NCBI RefSeq assembly: GCF_018131225.1
Contig: NZ_JAFCMM010000001.1
Location: 2,942,501-2,996,071 of the forward strand
Source of the DNA: Bradyrhizobium sp. U87765 SZCCT0048
GTDB lineage: Bacteria; Pseudomonadota; Alphaproteobacteria; Rhizobiales; Xanthobacteraceae
Length of the DNA stretch: 53,571 bases
Direction: 5' to 3'
A model generated the notes under the pieces. That model was given only the letters and a program-made list of their open reading frames with translations. It made no database searches and was not told the DNA's origin. Below are positions 45,293 through 53,571 of the stretch, in pieces (position 1 is the first letter of the stretch; each line of letters starts with the position of its first letter). Position numbers and translations under genes: made by a program.

Positions 45293-46666
45293 TCAGGCGG
45301 CGTTGGCGACGACGCGGTTGCGGCCGTCGTGCTTGGCGCGGTACAGCGCCTGGTCGGCGCGCTTCATGACGTCGCCGATCGGCTCGCCCTTGCGATCAAG
45401 CACCGCAATGCCGATAGAAATGGTCACGTCGATGCGCTTGGCGCCTTTCTCGATCGCGAACGGTTCGCCGGCGATCGAACGGCGCAGCCGCTCGCCGACC
45501 ATCGCCGCGACATTGATATCGGTCTCCGGCATCACCACCACGAACTCCTCGCCGCCATAGCGGCAGGCGAGATCGATGCCGCGGATCGACTTGCGAATGC
45601 GCACCGCGAACTCGCGCAGCACGTCGTCGCCGGCGTCGTGGCCATAGGTGTCGTTGATCGACTTGAAGAAGTCGATGTCGAGCATCATCAGCGACAGCGG
45701 TTTGCCGCGCGTTCCGGCCTGTTCGGCGAGCGTCGCGAGGTGGCTCTCCATGTAGCGGCGGTTGTGCAGGCCGGTCAGCGCATCGGTGATCGCCATCTCG
45801 ATCGAACTCTGCACGTTGTCGCGCAGGTGATCGGTGTAGCGGCGGCGGCGGATCTGGGTGCGCGCACGGGCCAGCAGCTCGTTCTTGTCGACCGGACGCA
45901 GCAGGTAGTCATTGACCCCGATCTCGAGGCCGCGCAGCAGCCGCGCATTGTTATCGGCATCCGCCAGCGCGAGGATCGGCACCTGACGGGTGCGATCGAG
46001 CGAGCGCGCCTGGCTGCACAGCCGCAAGCCGTCGAAATTCTCCAGGCTCAGCGACACGATCAGGAGATCGTAGCCGCCCTCCGCGGCGTGGAACAGCGCC
46101 TCGTTCGGATCGGCTTCGACATCCACCGTATGTTCGGTGCTGAGCACCGGCGCGAGGCGCTCGTAGGACGACGGGCGATCGTCGACCAGCAGGATGCGGC
46201 CGCCCTTGCCGACATCGGCTACCGCCTCGCGCTCCGGGCTCTGGATCCCGATCTCGAACGAGGTGATGGCGCGCATGCGCAGCTCGTCCGTCATCATCTT
46301 CAGCCGCGTCAGCGACCGCACGCGGGCAATCAGAACGACGTCGGACACCGGCTTGGTGAGGAAATCGTCGGCGCCCGCTTCCAGGCCCTTGACGCGATCG
46401 GACGGATGGTCGAGCGCCGTGACCATCACGACGGGAATGAAATGGGTCTTGGGATTGGACTTCAGGCGGCGGCAGACCTCGAAGCCATCCATGTCCGGCA
46501 TCATGACATCGAGCAGCACGATGTCGCATTCGGCGCGCTCGCAGATCTCCAGCGCCTGCGCGCCGCAACTGGCGGTCAGGACGTCGAAGTACTCGGCAGA
46601 CAGGCGTGCCTCCAGCAACTTGACGTTCGCTGGAATGTCGTCGACGACCAGAATGCGCGCGGACAT
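45293..46666 (-). CDS. pleD: PleD-type diguanylate cyclase response regulator
   Basis: The 457-residue product has the REC-REC-GGDEF layout of Caulobacter PleD. The first receiver domain (1-120) holds the acidic pair Asp9-Asp10 and phospho-acceptor Asp53 (VLLDVMMPDMDGFE). The second (about 155-275) lacks the phospho-acceptor (IVSLSLENFDG) and acts as an adaptor in PleD. The cyclase domain has RYGGEEF and, five residues before it, the RxxD product-inhibition site (R-G-I-D). It makes c-di-GMP from two GTP and drives polar development. The start is 11 bases after the divK stop on the same strand, the divK-pleD operon known from Caulobacter. Confidence 0.96.
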   Translation of the reverse strand: MSARILVVDDIPANVKLLEARLSAEYFDVLTASCGAQALEICERAECDIVLLDVMMPDMDGFEVCRRLKSNPKTHFIPVVMVTALDHPSDRVKGLEAGADDFLTKPVSDVVLIARVRSLTRLKMMTDELRMRAITSFEIGIQSPEREAVADVGKGGRILLVDDRPSSYERLAPVLSTEHTVDVEADPNEALFHAAEGGYDLLIVSLSLENFDGLRLCSQARSLDRTRQVPILALADADNNARLLRGLEIGVNDYLLRPVDKNELLARARTQIRRRRYTDHLRDNVQSSIEMAITDALTGLHNRRYMESHLATLAEQAGTRGKPLSLMMLDIDFFKSINDTYGHDAGDDVLREFAVRIRKSIRGIDLACRYGGEEFVVVMPETDINVAAMVGERLRRSIAGEPFAIEKGAKRIDVTISIGIAVLDRKGEPIGDVMKRADQALYRAKHDGRNRVVANAA

Positions 46667-46677
46667 CGCACCTCACC

Positions 46678-47043
46678 CTATCCGATGAACTGCCGGACCG
46701 TTTCGATGAACTTGCCGACAGAGATCGGTTTCGACAAATAAGCTTCGCATCCACCTTCGCGGATCCGCTCCTCGTCGCCCTTCATGGCGAACGCGGTGAC
46801 GGCGACGATGGGGATGGCGCGCAATTCCGGATCGTTCTTGATCCAGCGCGTGACATCGAGCCCGGAGACTTCGGGCAGCTGAATGTCCATGAGAATGAGA
46901 TCGGGGCGATGACGGCGCACGAGATCGAGCGCATCGGTGCCCCGGTTGGTGCCGACGGTCTGATAGCCATGGGCTTCCAGCAGGTCGCGGAAGAGCTTCA
47001 TGTTGAGCTCGTTGTCTTCCACGATCAGGACGGTCTTGGCCAT
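46678..47043 (-). CDS. divK: single-domain response regulator DivK
   Basis: The 121-residue lone receiver domain has acidic residues Glu9-Asp10, phospho-acceptor Asp53 ([13 protein letters not shown]), Thr83 and Lys105 (LSKPIS) in the expected places. The ATG at 47043 has AGGAGGG upstream; the longer frame is not family-like. DivK shuttles phosphate signals between PleC/DivJ-type kinases and controls CtrA and PleD in the alphaproteobacterial cell cycle. It is the first gene of the divK-pleD pair. It is divergent from the DUF3572-dinB pair across 199 bases. Confidence 0.95.
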   Translation of the reverse strand: MAKTVLIVEDNELNMKLFRDLLEAHGYQTVGTNRGTDALDLVRRHRPDLILMDIQLPEVSGLDVTRWIKNDPELRAIPIVAVTAFAMKGDEERIREGGCEAYLSKPISVGKFIETVRQFIG

Positions 47044-47242
47044 CCCGTCCCTCCTATCCGGTGCAATCCATCCGTCATCGGCAAACAATTCACTTTCGCA
47101 CCGCCAGCCAGATCTTCGAACCAAGTGGACAGCGCGATCACGCCCCAAAATCACAACGCCTCATCGCTTGATAAGGCTCCGCTGACTCGGGCATGATGAT
47201 TCAAAATAGAGACGATAAGTTACGGAAAGGCAAACAGAATTG

Positions 47243-47542
47243 ATGACAAAGCGATCCCACGATCCCCGCGAAGTCGCTGAAATCGTGGCGATTCAGGCGC
47301 TTTCTTTCGTCGCCGGCGACGCCGAGCGTTTGGGCCTGTTCCTGGCCGAGACCGGCATCGGGCCGGAAACCCTGCGCTCGGCTGCGAAGGACCCGCAATT
47401 CCTCACCGGCGTGCTCGATTTCCTGCTGCGCGACGAGGGAATTCTCAAGGCCTTCTGCGAATCGTCGCATCTCGACGCCAAAATCGTCTCCAACGCGCGC
47501 GAGGTGCTCGGCGGGCCGACATGGGAGCGTGAGGATCCGTGA
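47243..47542 (+). CDS. DUF3572 family protein
   Basis: The 99-residue product is an all-helical small protein with the family segments [22 protein letters not shown] and a central [24 protein letters not shown]3572 is restricted largely to alphaproteobacteria and has no known function. The ATG at 47243 is preferred to a TTG just before it. Its stop overlaps the dinB GTG by 4 bases (GTGA), so the two are translationally coupled, which hints at a DNA-damage or replication link. Confidence 0.88.
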   Translation: MTKRSHDPREVAEIVAIQALSFVAGDAERLGLFLAETGIGPETLRSAAKDPQFLTGVLDFLLRDEGILKAFCESSHLDAKIVSNAREVLGGPTWEREDP

Positions 47543-48816
47543 CCACGGGGCCGCAGTGCTTCTGCCGTGACTGTCTGTCGGACCTGCCCCGCACAACCAC
47601 GCGCTGCACGGCCTGCGGCTCCCCGCGCCTCGTCCGCCATGACGGCCTCGCCGGCCTGACACTGGCCCACATCGACTGCGATGCGTTCTATGCTACCGTC
47701 GAGAAGCGCGACAATCCGGACATCGCCGATCAGCCGGTGATCATCGGTGGCGGCAAGCGAGGCGTGGTGTCGGCGGCCTGCTACATCGCCCGCACCTATG
47801 GCGTGCGCTCGGCGATGCCGATGTTCCAGGCGCTCGAAAACTGCCCGCACGCAGTGGTCATTGCCCCGAACATGGCGAAGTATGTCCGTGTCGGCCGCGA
47901 AGTGCGCACAGCGATGCTGGCGCTGACGCCGCTGGTCGAACCGCTGTCGATCGACGAGGCCTTTCTCGACCTCGGCGGCACCGAGCGGCTGCATGGCATG
48001 ATTCCGGCGAAGGTGCTTGCGCGCTTCGCCCGCGATATCGAACGCGATGTCGGCATCACCGTCTCCATCGGCCTCTCGGTCAACAAGTTCATCGCCAAGA
48101 TCGCCTCCGACCTCGACAAGCCGCGCGGCTTCGCCGCCCTCGACCAGGCGCAGGCGGCGGAGATGCTGGCCAAGAAACCCGTCGGATTCATCTATGGCGT
48201 CGGTCCCGCGACCGAGGCGAAGCTCGCGCAACGCGGCTTTCGCCTGATCGCCGACCTGCAGCGCGCCGACGAGATCGAGCTGATGCGCCAGTTCGGCCCG
48301 GAAGGCCGCCGCCTGTGGCGGCTCGCGCGTGGCATGGACGAACGCAAGGTCGTCGCCGATCGCGACGCCAAGACGATCTCCAGCGAAACCACATTCGAAA
48401 CCGACATCCGCGATCTCGCCACGCTCGAGAAGGTGCTGTGGCGGCTGTGCGAGAAGGTTTCGGGTCGCCTCAAGAACGGCGAACTCGCCGGCTCGACCAT
48501 CACGCTCAAGCTCAAGACAGCGGACTTCCGCCAGCGCACGCGCGCTCAGTCGATCAACGCGCCGACACAGCTTGCCGGCAAGATCTTCGCGACCGCCCGC
48601 GACATGCTGGCGCGGGAGATCGACGGCACGCCTTTCCGCCTGATTGGCGCCGGCGTCAGCGCGCTGAAGCCTGGCGCGGGCGCCGCTGGCGACAGCGACC
48701 TGCTCGACCGCCGCAGCGCCCATGCCGAGCGCGCCATGGACGATCTCAGGAAGAAATTCGGCGCCGCTGCGGTGATCCGAGGCATCGCCTATAACGGCCC
48801 GGCGAAGACGGATTAG
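47539..48816 (+). CDS. dinB: DNA polymerase IV (Y family)
   Basis: The 425-residue translesion polymerase has metal-binding Asp46 ([12 protein letters not shown]) and Asp139-Glu140 ([11 protein letters not shown]). Palm, fingers and thumb segments follow, for example [20 protein letters not shown] and [17 protein letters not shown], and then the little-finger domain. It has an N-terminal extension of about 35 residues with two cysteine pairs (CFCRDC and CTACG), which look like a small zinc ribbon not found in E. coli DinB. The GTG start overlaps the DUF3572 stop. The enzyme copies past damaged bases at the cost of errors. Confidence 0.95.
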   Translation: MTTGPQCFCRDCLSDLPRTTTRCTACGSPRLVRHDGLAGLTLAHIDCDAFYATVEKRDNPDIADQPVIIGGGKRGVVSAACYIARTYGVRSAMPMFQALENCPHAVVIAPNMAKYVRVGREVRTAMLALTPLVEPLSIDEAFLDLGGTERLHGMIPAKVLARFARDIERDVGITVSIGLSVNKFIAKIASDLDKPRGFAALDQAQAAEMLAKKPVGFIYGVGPATEAKLAQRGFRLIADLQRADEIELMRQFGPEGRRLWRLARGMDERKVVADRDAKTISSETTFETDIRDLATLEKVLWRLCEKVSGRLKNGELAGSTITLKLKTADFRQRTRAQSINAPTQLAGKIFATARDMLAREIDGTPFRLIGAGVSALKPGAGAAGDSDLLDRRSAHAERAMDDLRKKFGAAAVIRGIAYNGPAKTD

Positions 48817-48907
48817 CGTCCGAACTGTTTCGGGCACTCATATGTGGAAGGCCTCTACGAAAGGCATTCCTGAGCAGCGCGCAACGACGCACCTTCGGGC
48901 GTTCCCA

Positions 48908-49816
48908 TCAGGGCTTGCAGGGCTTGGTGTCCTTGACGTCGATCTTGCCCATCGCGCCGGCGATGACGAAATCGTTGTAGTCCAGCACCAGCGCACGCGA
49001 CACGCCGTTCTCGTAGAGTTCGAACGACATCGCGTACACCGGCGTCTGCTCGCCGATGTCCGACTTGGCGGCACGGTCGTAGTAGCTCACGGTCACCGGC
49101 CAGCGTGTCATGCTCTTGAGCGCATCGCTGTCGGTGCCGGCATCGGGCTGCGCCGGCTTGCGTTCGCCCGGGATCGGCTGGCCGATCACGGTCAGGGTGT
49201 TGTAGACCTTCTCGCCATCGTCGGAGCCATCGTACACAACGAGTTCGAGAATGCTCTTGCCTTCTTTTGCGGCAGCAATGATGCGCCTGACCTGCTCGGT
49301 CGGAAACACCGTCTCCTCGCCGAGGGTGAAGGTCTTCTGCTTCGGCAGCTTGAGCTTGACGGTGATGCCGTGGCCGGTGCGTTCCGCGATGCCATCGACG
49401 GCGGCGGGCGCGTTGTCGTTCATCCGCGTCTCGACCTTGAAGCGATAGCTCTTTCCGTCGGCGTCCTCCCAACTGGTCGAACGCAGGTCGCTCATCGTGG
49501 TCTTGTTCTCGCCGCTGTCGAGCTCGGAGACCTGCCGGAAGTCGGTGGTATAGCCCTCGCAGCTGCTGCCCGAGAAGCTGTAGAGAATGCGGCCCCGCGC
49601 GCTGTTGATGGCGGCGTTGCCACGCGCCTTGCGCAGGCTGAGGTCATAGACCGCCTGATGGGCGAGGAAGGGCACGCTGGCCGCAACGGTCGCGCCGGCC
49701 GGTGCCGCCCGCACCGTATCACCGGCGGCGAAGGCGACGACCACGGCGGCGAGCAGAGGCGCCAACTTGCGCACGGTCACGGCACCTGGGCGAACGAAAA
49801 GCTGCGAGCGACGCAT
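48908..49816 (-). CDS. eipB: cell envelope integrity protein EipB (DUF1849)
   Basis: The 302-residue product has a signal peptide (hydrophobic about 17-32) and the EipB pattern: LAHQAVYDLSLRKARG, ILYSFSGSSCEGYTTDFRQV, SDLRSTSWEDADGKSYRF and LVVYDGSDDGEKVYNTLTV. EipB of Brucella is a periplasmic spheroidal beta-barrel needed for envelope integrity and held by a disulfide between two conserved cysteines. Cys86 and Cys300, which are in the expected positions (mid-protein SSCEG and the C-terminal end KPCKP), fit that. The ATG at 49816 with AGGAGG just upstream is chosen; the frame is open far beyond without similarity. It converges on dinB. Confidence 0.9.
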   Translation of the reverse strand: MRRSQLFVRPGAVTVRKLAPLLAAVVVAFAAGDTVRAAPAGATVAASVPFLAHQAVYDLSLRKARGNAAINSARGRILYSFSGSSCEGYTTDFRQVSELDSGENKTTMSDLRSTSWEDADGKSYRFKVETRMNDNAPAAVDGIAERTGHGITVKLKLPKQKTFTLGEETVFPTEQVRRIIAAAKEGKSILELVVYDGSDDGEKVYNTLTVIGQPIPGERKPAQPDAGTDSDALKSMTRWPVTVSYYDRAAKSDIGEQTPVYAMSFELYENGVSRALVLDYNDFVIAGAMGKIDVKDTKPCKP

Positions 49817-50088
49817 GCCGCCTCCTTGAAAAGACGAATCAACCATAGATGCCGCCCCCGGACGCCGCAATCGCACAGCCTTCCAAAACCCGGGCGACCC
49901 CATTAAAAAACGGCCATGTTGGCCTTCATGGCAACGCTTGCATGACGCTGCTTGATGGGCGAAATATGGCCAGCGCCGGTCAAATCGGCTTGAGAGCCCG
50001 GGCTCCTGTCGAGCCCAATGCCCTGGACAACCCTTGCGCACATCGCAGCCGACCGACGCGTGTTTTTTTGGAAATCGAGGACAGAGCA

Positions 50089-50556
50089 ATGGCCGGAACG
50101 GTTGAGCAGAAACTCGCGACCTTGGGCATCACCCTGCACGCGCCGGCGGCGCCCGTCGCCAATTATGTCGGCTCCGTGCGCACCGGCAACCTGCTGGTGG
50201 TGTCGGGCCAGGTCTGCTTCGGCGCCGACGGCAAGCTCGTCGCCAAGGGCAAGCTCGGCGCCGGCGTCAGCATCGAACAGGGTGTCGCCGCGGCGCGCGC
50301 CTGCGGCATCAACCTGCTTGCCCAGGTCAAGGCCGCAGTCGGCGACCTCGACAAGGTGACGCGCGTCGTTCGCCTCGGCGGATTCGTCAACGCCGCGCCC
50401 GACTTCATCGATGGTCCCAAGGTGCTGAACGGCGCTTCCGACCTGATGGTCGAGGTGTTCGGCGACAAGGGCCGCCACGCGCGCAGCACGGTCGGCGTCG
50501 CCGCGCTGCCCTCGGACGCGGCCGTGGAAGTCGAAGCGATCTTCGAGATCGCCTGA
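50089..50556 (+). CDS. RidA/YjgF family protein
   Basis: The 155-residue product matches the longer subgroup of the YjgF/YER057c/UK114 family (EqLATLGITL at the start). It has YVGSVRTGNLLVVSGQVC, RLGGFVNAAPDFIDGPKV and ARSTVGVAALPSDAAVEVEA. Arg132 in the last segment matches the arginine that RidA uses to hydrolyse reactive enamine/imine intermediates. This subgroup may have a related but untested role. The ATG at 50089 has GAGGA upstream. The GDPD gene follows 5 bases after the stop, so they are co-transcribed. Confidence 0.92.
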   Translation: MAGTVEQKLATLGITLHAPAAPVANYVGSVRTGNLLVVSGQVCFGADGKLVAKGKLGAGVSIEQGVAAARACGINLLAQVKAAVGDLDKVTRVVRLGGFVNAAPDFIDGPKVLNGASDLMVEVFGDKGRHARSTVGVAALPSDAAVEVEAIFEIA

Positions 50557-50561
50557 CGCCG

Positions 50562-51317
50562 ATGCGGGCTCCCGACTGGCTGACGGCACGCCCGGTCGCA
50601 CACCGGGGCCTCCATGACCGCGCGCACGGCATCATCGAAAACATGCCGTCGGCGGTCGCGGCCGCGGCCGATCGCGGCTTCGCCATCGAGGTCGATATCC
50701 AGCTGTCCGCCGATGGCGAGGCGATGGTCCACCACGACGCCGTGCTCGGCCGGCTGACCGAAGGCGGCACGGAGCGGATCGCCGACATGACGGCGGCGGC
50801 GCTCAAGCAGGTCGTCTTTCGCGGCACCACCGACCGCATGATGACGCTCAGTGATCTCTGCACGCTGGTGGCCGGGCGCGTGCCGCTGGTGGTCGAGGTC
50901 AAGAGCGCGTTCACCGGCGACCGGCGGCTGGTGCATCGGATGGCACAGGTGCTCGCGGACTATCGTGGTCCGGTGGTCGCGATGTCGTTCGACCCCGACC
51001 AGGTGCTGGCGGTACGCGAGATCGCCCCGGCGCTGCCGCGCGGCATCGTCGCTCAACGGACCTATGACCACGACTACTGGCAGCATCTTCCTCCGGCGAA
51101 GCGCGATGCCATGGTCGGGCTGCGCCACGGCTTCCAGACTCAGCCGCATTTCGTCGCCTACTGGATCGACCAGTTGCCGGCGCCAGCGCCGTGGATCGCC
51201 CGCAACGTCTTCGGCTGCCCGCTGCTGACCTGGACGGTGCGGACCGACGAACAGCGCCGCCGTGCGGCGCAGCTCGCCGACCAGATGATTTTCGAGGGGT
51301 TCCTGCCGGAGCCATGA
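50562..51317 (+). CDS. glycerophosphodiester phosphodiesterase
   Basis: The 251-residue product has the GDPD active site: His14 in AHRGLH, the ENMPSAV segment, Glu43 and Asp45 in AIEVDIQLS, and His58 in VHHDA. These bind the metal and catalyse the release of sn-glycerol 3-phosphate from deacylated phospholipids. There is no signal peptide, so it acts in the cytoplasm. It follows the RidA-family gene by 5 bases. Confidence 0.93.
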   Translation: MRAPDWLTARPVAHRGLHDRAHGIIENMPSAVAAAADRGFAIEVDIQLSADGEAMVHHDAVLGRLTEGGTERIADMTAAALKQVVFRGTTDRMMTLSDLCTLVAGRVPLVVEVKSAFTGDRRLVHRMAQVLADYRGPVVAMSFDPDQVLAVREIAPALPRGIVAQRTYDHDYWQHLPPAKRDAMVGLRHGFQTQPHFVAYWIDQLPAPAPWIARNVFGCPLLTWTVRTDEQRRRAAQLADQMIFEGFLPEP

Positions 51318-51425
51318 CGGGCGCACCGGCTTGCAAAGTGGGCCCTGCGTCCCGATCTGAGAAGGACAGCCTTCCCATGACCATCGCCGATCGTGTCCCC
51401 GGCCCGCAACCGACCCGCCCGCTGA

Positions 51426-52601
51426 ATGCCTGATCCCGACTTCACGCTCGAGGCTTATCCGACCGTCGCCAAGATCCCGGCCGCGGATTGGGATGCCTGC
51501 GCCACCCCGGCCGGCGGCGTCTTCAATCCGTTCGTGAGCCATGCATTCTTCGCCGCGCTGGAGGCGTCCGGATCGGCCACCGCGCGCACCGGCTGGGGAC
51601 CGCGCCATCTGGTGGCCCGGCGCGACGGCGCCATCGTCGGCATCGTGCCCTGCTATCTGAAGTCCCATTCGCAGGGCGAATACGTGTTCGATCACGGCTG
51701 GGCCGACGCCTATGAGCGTGCCGGCGGCCGCTACTATCCCAAGCTGCAGGCGACGGTGCCGTTCACGCCCGCTACGGGCCCGCGCCTGCTGATCCGCGAC
51801 AGTGTCGACCGCGATGCGGTCAGCGACATCCTCGCCCGTGGCCTGATCGGGCTGTGCGAGGCCACCGACGCCTCGTCCGTGCATGTCACCTTCGCCCAGG
51901 AAGCGGAATGGGAGCGTCTTGCGACGCACGGCTTCCTGCAGCGGACCGACCGCCAGTTCCACTGGCACAACGAAGGTTACGCCACCTTCGAGGATTTCCT
52001 CGGCAACCTCGCCTCACGCCACCGCAAGGCAATCCGGCGCGAACGCCGCGACGCGCTCGCCGCCGGCATCACCATCCATCACCTCACCGGCGATGCCATC
52101 ACCGAAGAGGCGTGGGACGCCTATTTCGACTTCTATATGGAGACCGGTTCGCGCAAGTGGGGCCGGCCCTATCTCAACCGCAAGTTCTATGCGCTGATCG
52201 GCGAGACGATGCGCGACCACGTGCTGCTGGTGATGGCCAGGCGCGAGGGCCGCTGGATCGCCGGCGCGATCAACTTCATCGGCTCGCAGACGCTGTTCGG
52301 CCGCAACTGGGGAGCGATCGAGCATCACCCCTTCCTGCACTTCGAGGTCTGCTACTATCAGGCCATCGACTTCGCCATCACCAACCGTCTCGCCTCCGTC
52401 GAGGCCGGCGCCCAGGGCGAGCACAAGGTGGCGCGGGGATATCTGCCGCAGACGACCCACTCCGCTCACTATATCCCCGACCCCGGTTTCCGCCGCGCGG
52501 TGCGCGAATATCTGGCGCAGGAGCGCAGCCATATCGCTGATGATATCAGCGAGATCACCGAAGCCGGCCCGTTCCGCAAAGCCGCCGCCGGTCAGGATTG
52601 A
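51426..52601 (+). CDS. GNAT-type acyltransferase, peptidogalycan biosynthesis family (DUF482)
   Basis: The 391-residue product resembles the FemAB-like DUF482 family. Matching features are the N-terminal NPFVSHAFFAALEASG, GWGPRHLVARRDGAIVGIVPCYLKSHSQGEYVFD, SRHRKAIRRERRDAL, the central RKWGRPYLNRKFYALIGETM, the GAINFIGSQTLFGRNWG strand and VEAGAQGEHKVARGYLP. The fold has two GNAT-like halves. Members are called peptidogalycan biosynthesis proteins, but their true substrate is uncertain. The ATG at 51426 lies inside a small upstream open frame. The HIT gene follows closely; the DUF482 stop overlaps the far upstream part of its frame. Confidence 0.88.
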   Translation: MPDPDFTLEAYPTVAKIPAADWDACATPAGGVFNPFVSHAFFAALEASGSATARTGWGPRHLVARRDGAIVGIVPCYLKSHSQGEYVFDHGWADAYERAGGRYYPKLQATVPFTPATGPRLLIRDSVDRDAVSDILARGLIGLCEATDASSVHVTFAQEAEWERLATHGFLQRTDRQFHWHNEGYATFEDFLGNLASRHRKAIRRERRDALAAGITIHHLTGDAITEEAWDAYFDFYMETGSRKWGRPYLNRKFYALIGETMRDHVLLVMARREGRWIAGAINFIGSQTLFGRNWGAIEHHPFLHFEVCYYQAIDFAITNRLASVEAGAQGEHKVARGYLPQTTHSAHYIPDPGFRRAVREYLAQERSHIADDISEITEAGPFRKAAAGQD

Positions 52602-52669
52602 GCGGCTTGACCGCCGTTGGCACCGCGGCGACAGTGACGCCGCGCGACGTTCGCAAGCAAGAGGTCCCG

Positions 52670-53098
52670 ATGACGGCGTACGACCCCGACAACATCTTTG
52701 CAAAAATCCTGCGCGGCGAAGTGCCTTGCTACAAGGTCTATGAGGACGAGCACACCCTCGCCTTCCTCGACATCATGCCGCGCTCACCCGGCCATGTGCT
52801 GGTGATCCCGAAGACGCCGGCGCGCAACATCCTCGACATTTCCGCCGACGATTTCGCCCATGTCGCCCGCACCGCGCACAGGATGGCTGGCGCCGCGCGC
52901 CGCGCCTTCAATGCTGATGGCATCACCGTGCAGCAGTTCAGCGAACACGCCGGCGGCCAGGCGGTGTTTCATCTCCACATGCACGTGATGCCGCGCACCA
53001 CCGGCGTCGCGCTGCTGCCGCCGATGAGTCACAAGGAATCGCCGAAGGTGCTGGAAGATCACGCCACGCGCCTGATTGCAGCGCTGTCCGGCTCCTGA
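52670..53098 (+). CDS. HIT family protein (nucleotide hydrolase/transferase)
   Basis: The 142-residue product has the histidine triad His101-L-His103-M-His105-V and the typical N-terminus NIFAKILRGEVPCYKVYED and PGHVLVIPK. HINT-branch enzymes cleave AMP or related groups from lysine, phosphoramidates or dinucleotides. The ATG at 52670 with AGAGGT upstream gives the family start. It is the last gene of the RidA-GDPD-DUF482-HIT series; a strong terminator follows. Confidence 0.94.
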   Translation: MTAYDPDNIFAKILRGEVPCYKVYEDEHTLAFLDIMPRSPGHVLVIPKTPARNILDISADDFAHVARTAHRMAGAARRAFNADGITVQQFSEHAGGQAVFHLHMHVMPRTTGVALLPPMSHKESPKVLEDHATRLIAALSGS

Positions 53099-53126
53099 AC
53101 GCCGTCGTCACTCACGTTCCTGTGAA

Positions 53127-53166
53127 CAGGGGCCTGCGCATCGGCGCGGCCCCTGATTTGTTTTTT
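53127..53166 (+). terminator. Rho-independent terminator after the HIT gene
   Basis: CAGGGGCC at 53127-53134 and GGCCCCTG at 53148-53155 form a perfect 8-bp stem. The 13-base loop can itself fold, and a T-rich tract follows (53157-53166). It marks the end of the series. Confidence 0.9.
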
Positions 53167-53500
53167 CGACCGCGCCTCTGCGATCTCCAGATGCATGGGA
53201 GGTGCGCAAAATGTCGCAGCAATCGGCGTTCACTATTTCCGCGTGTGTTTTCAAACTCTTGGCAGATCCGCTCAATTTGAACTTTTGGACGTAACGATTG
53301 CGGGTTTCCGGAACTTGGAATGGTTCCAGCAAATTTGGAAATTTGATGTCTTTTTCAAGGAGTTAGCGGTTCCATTCGACCGCACGACTCCGTCTTGGTG
53401 TTGCTGCCGCGTCACAGCTTTTTTAATGGAATCCCTGTATCACCCGGCCATTCAAGCGCGCCGTCTCAGTGTGCGTGGGGATGTAGTGGAGAATTACGTG
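53167..53500 (+). promoter_or_regulatory. leader and promoter region of the outer-membrane protein gene
   Basis: These 334 bases hold no gene and are richer in A and T than the neighbourhood. They contain the perfect inverted repeat CAAATTT-GG-AAATTTG at 53330-53345 and, just before it, GGAAC/GTTCC arms at about 53310-53327. These may be operators. No -35/-10 pair stood out with confidence. A long leader is plausible for a highly expressed outer-membrane protein gene. Confidence 0.4.
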
Positions 53501-53571
53501 ATGAAGAAGATCCTGCTGGGCACCGTGGCGCTGATCGCGCTGGGTTCGTCTGCTTTCGCGGCTGACCTGCC
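53501..53571 (+). CDS. outer-membrane protein, N-terminal signal peptide only (truncated by window end)
   Basis: The ATG at 53501 starts MKKILLGTVALIALGSSAFA followed by ADLP at the window edge. This is a classical signal peptide with an AFA cleavage site and the ADLP start of mature bradyrhizobial Omp25/31-like beta-barrel porins. GGAGA lies 9 bases upstream. The rest is outside the window, so the class is inferred from the signal peptide alone. Confidence 0.7.
   Translation, partial: MKKILLGTVALIALGSSAFAADL

Overview
The window is high-GC DNA from an alphaproteobacterium of the Bradyrhizobium/Rhodopseudomonas type (order Hyphomicrobiales, formerly Rhizobiales). Three things point there: the family assignments, the presence of DivK/PleD, EipB, DUF3572 and a PyrC-prime paired with PyrB, and a final truncated gene whose signal peptide resembles those of bradyrhizobial outer-membrane beta-barrel proteins. 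The taxonomic call comes from remembered families and gene order, not from a database search. No tRNA, rRNA, CRISPR array, transposase or insertion sequence was seen.

Layout. Positions 1-2.4 kb hold the end of an AraC regulator, an alpha/beta hydrolase, a SEL1-like protein, a possible untranslated RNA with its own terminator, and a 35-residue lysine-rich protein. Positions 2.4-2.97 kb are non-coding and full of palindromes. Positions 3-8.1 kb (minus strand) carry gatC, a small hypothetical gene, gatA, a patatin-like lipoprotein and gatB: the tRNA amidotransferase genes with a lipase between gatA and gatB. Positions 8.3-12.8 kb hold a small membrane protein, ruvX, an AEC permease, a REP/BIME-like repeat, an AidB-type acyl-CoA dehydrogenase and a VanX-like dipeptidase. 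Positions 12.9-17.1 kb hold pyrB, a degenerate pyrC, plsY and dprA. Positions 17.4-23.9 kb hold topA, rnr, a DUF983 gene and a NUDIX hydrolase.

Positions 24-42 kb look like an accessory block. An LLM-class flavin monooxygenase is followed, after a strong bidirectional terminator, by a minus-strand locus of five genes. In transcription order these are a small exported STN-domain protein, an ECF sigma factor, a FecR-type anti-sigma factor, a TIGR03032/DUF4915-like protein and a 4201-residue filamentous-haemagglutinin-like exoprotein. The layout suggests a cell-surface signalling switch controlling a giant exported protein. No TonB-dependent receptor and no two-partner-secretion outer-membrane transporter lie in the window. 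This is the best candidate for an unusual system here.

From 42.2 kb the backbone resumes: a DUF2867 gene, rpmG (bL33) with a clear promoter and a terminator-like leader hairpin, an MFS transporter and TetR pair with two matching operators, pleD and divK (cell-cycle and c-di-GMP signalling), a DUF3572 gene overlapping dinB, eipB, a RidA-family gene, a glycerophosphodiester phosphodiesterase, a peptidogalycan-type acyltransferase, a HIT-family hydrolase, and the first 71 bases of an outer-membrane protein gene.
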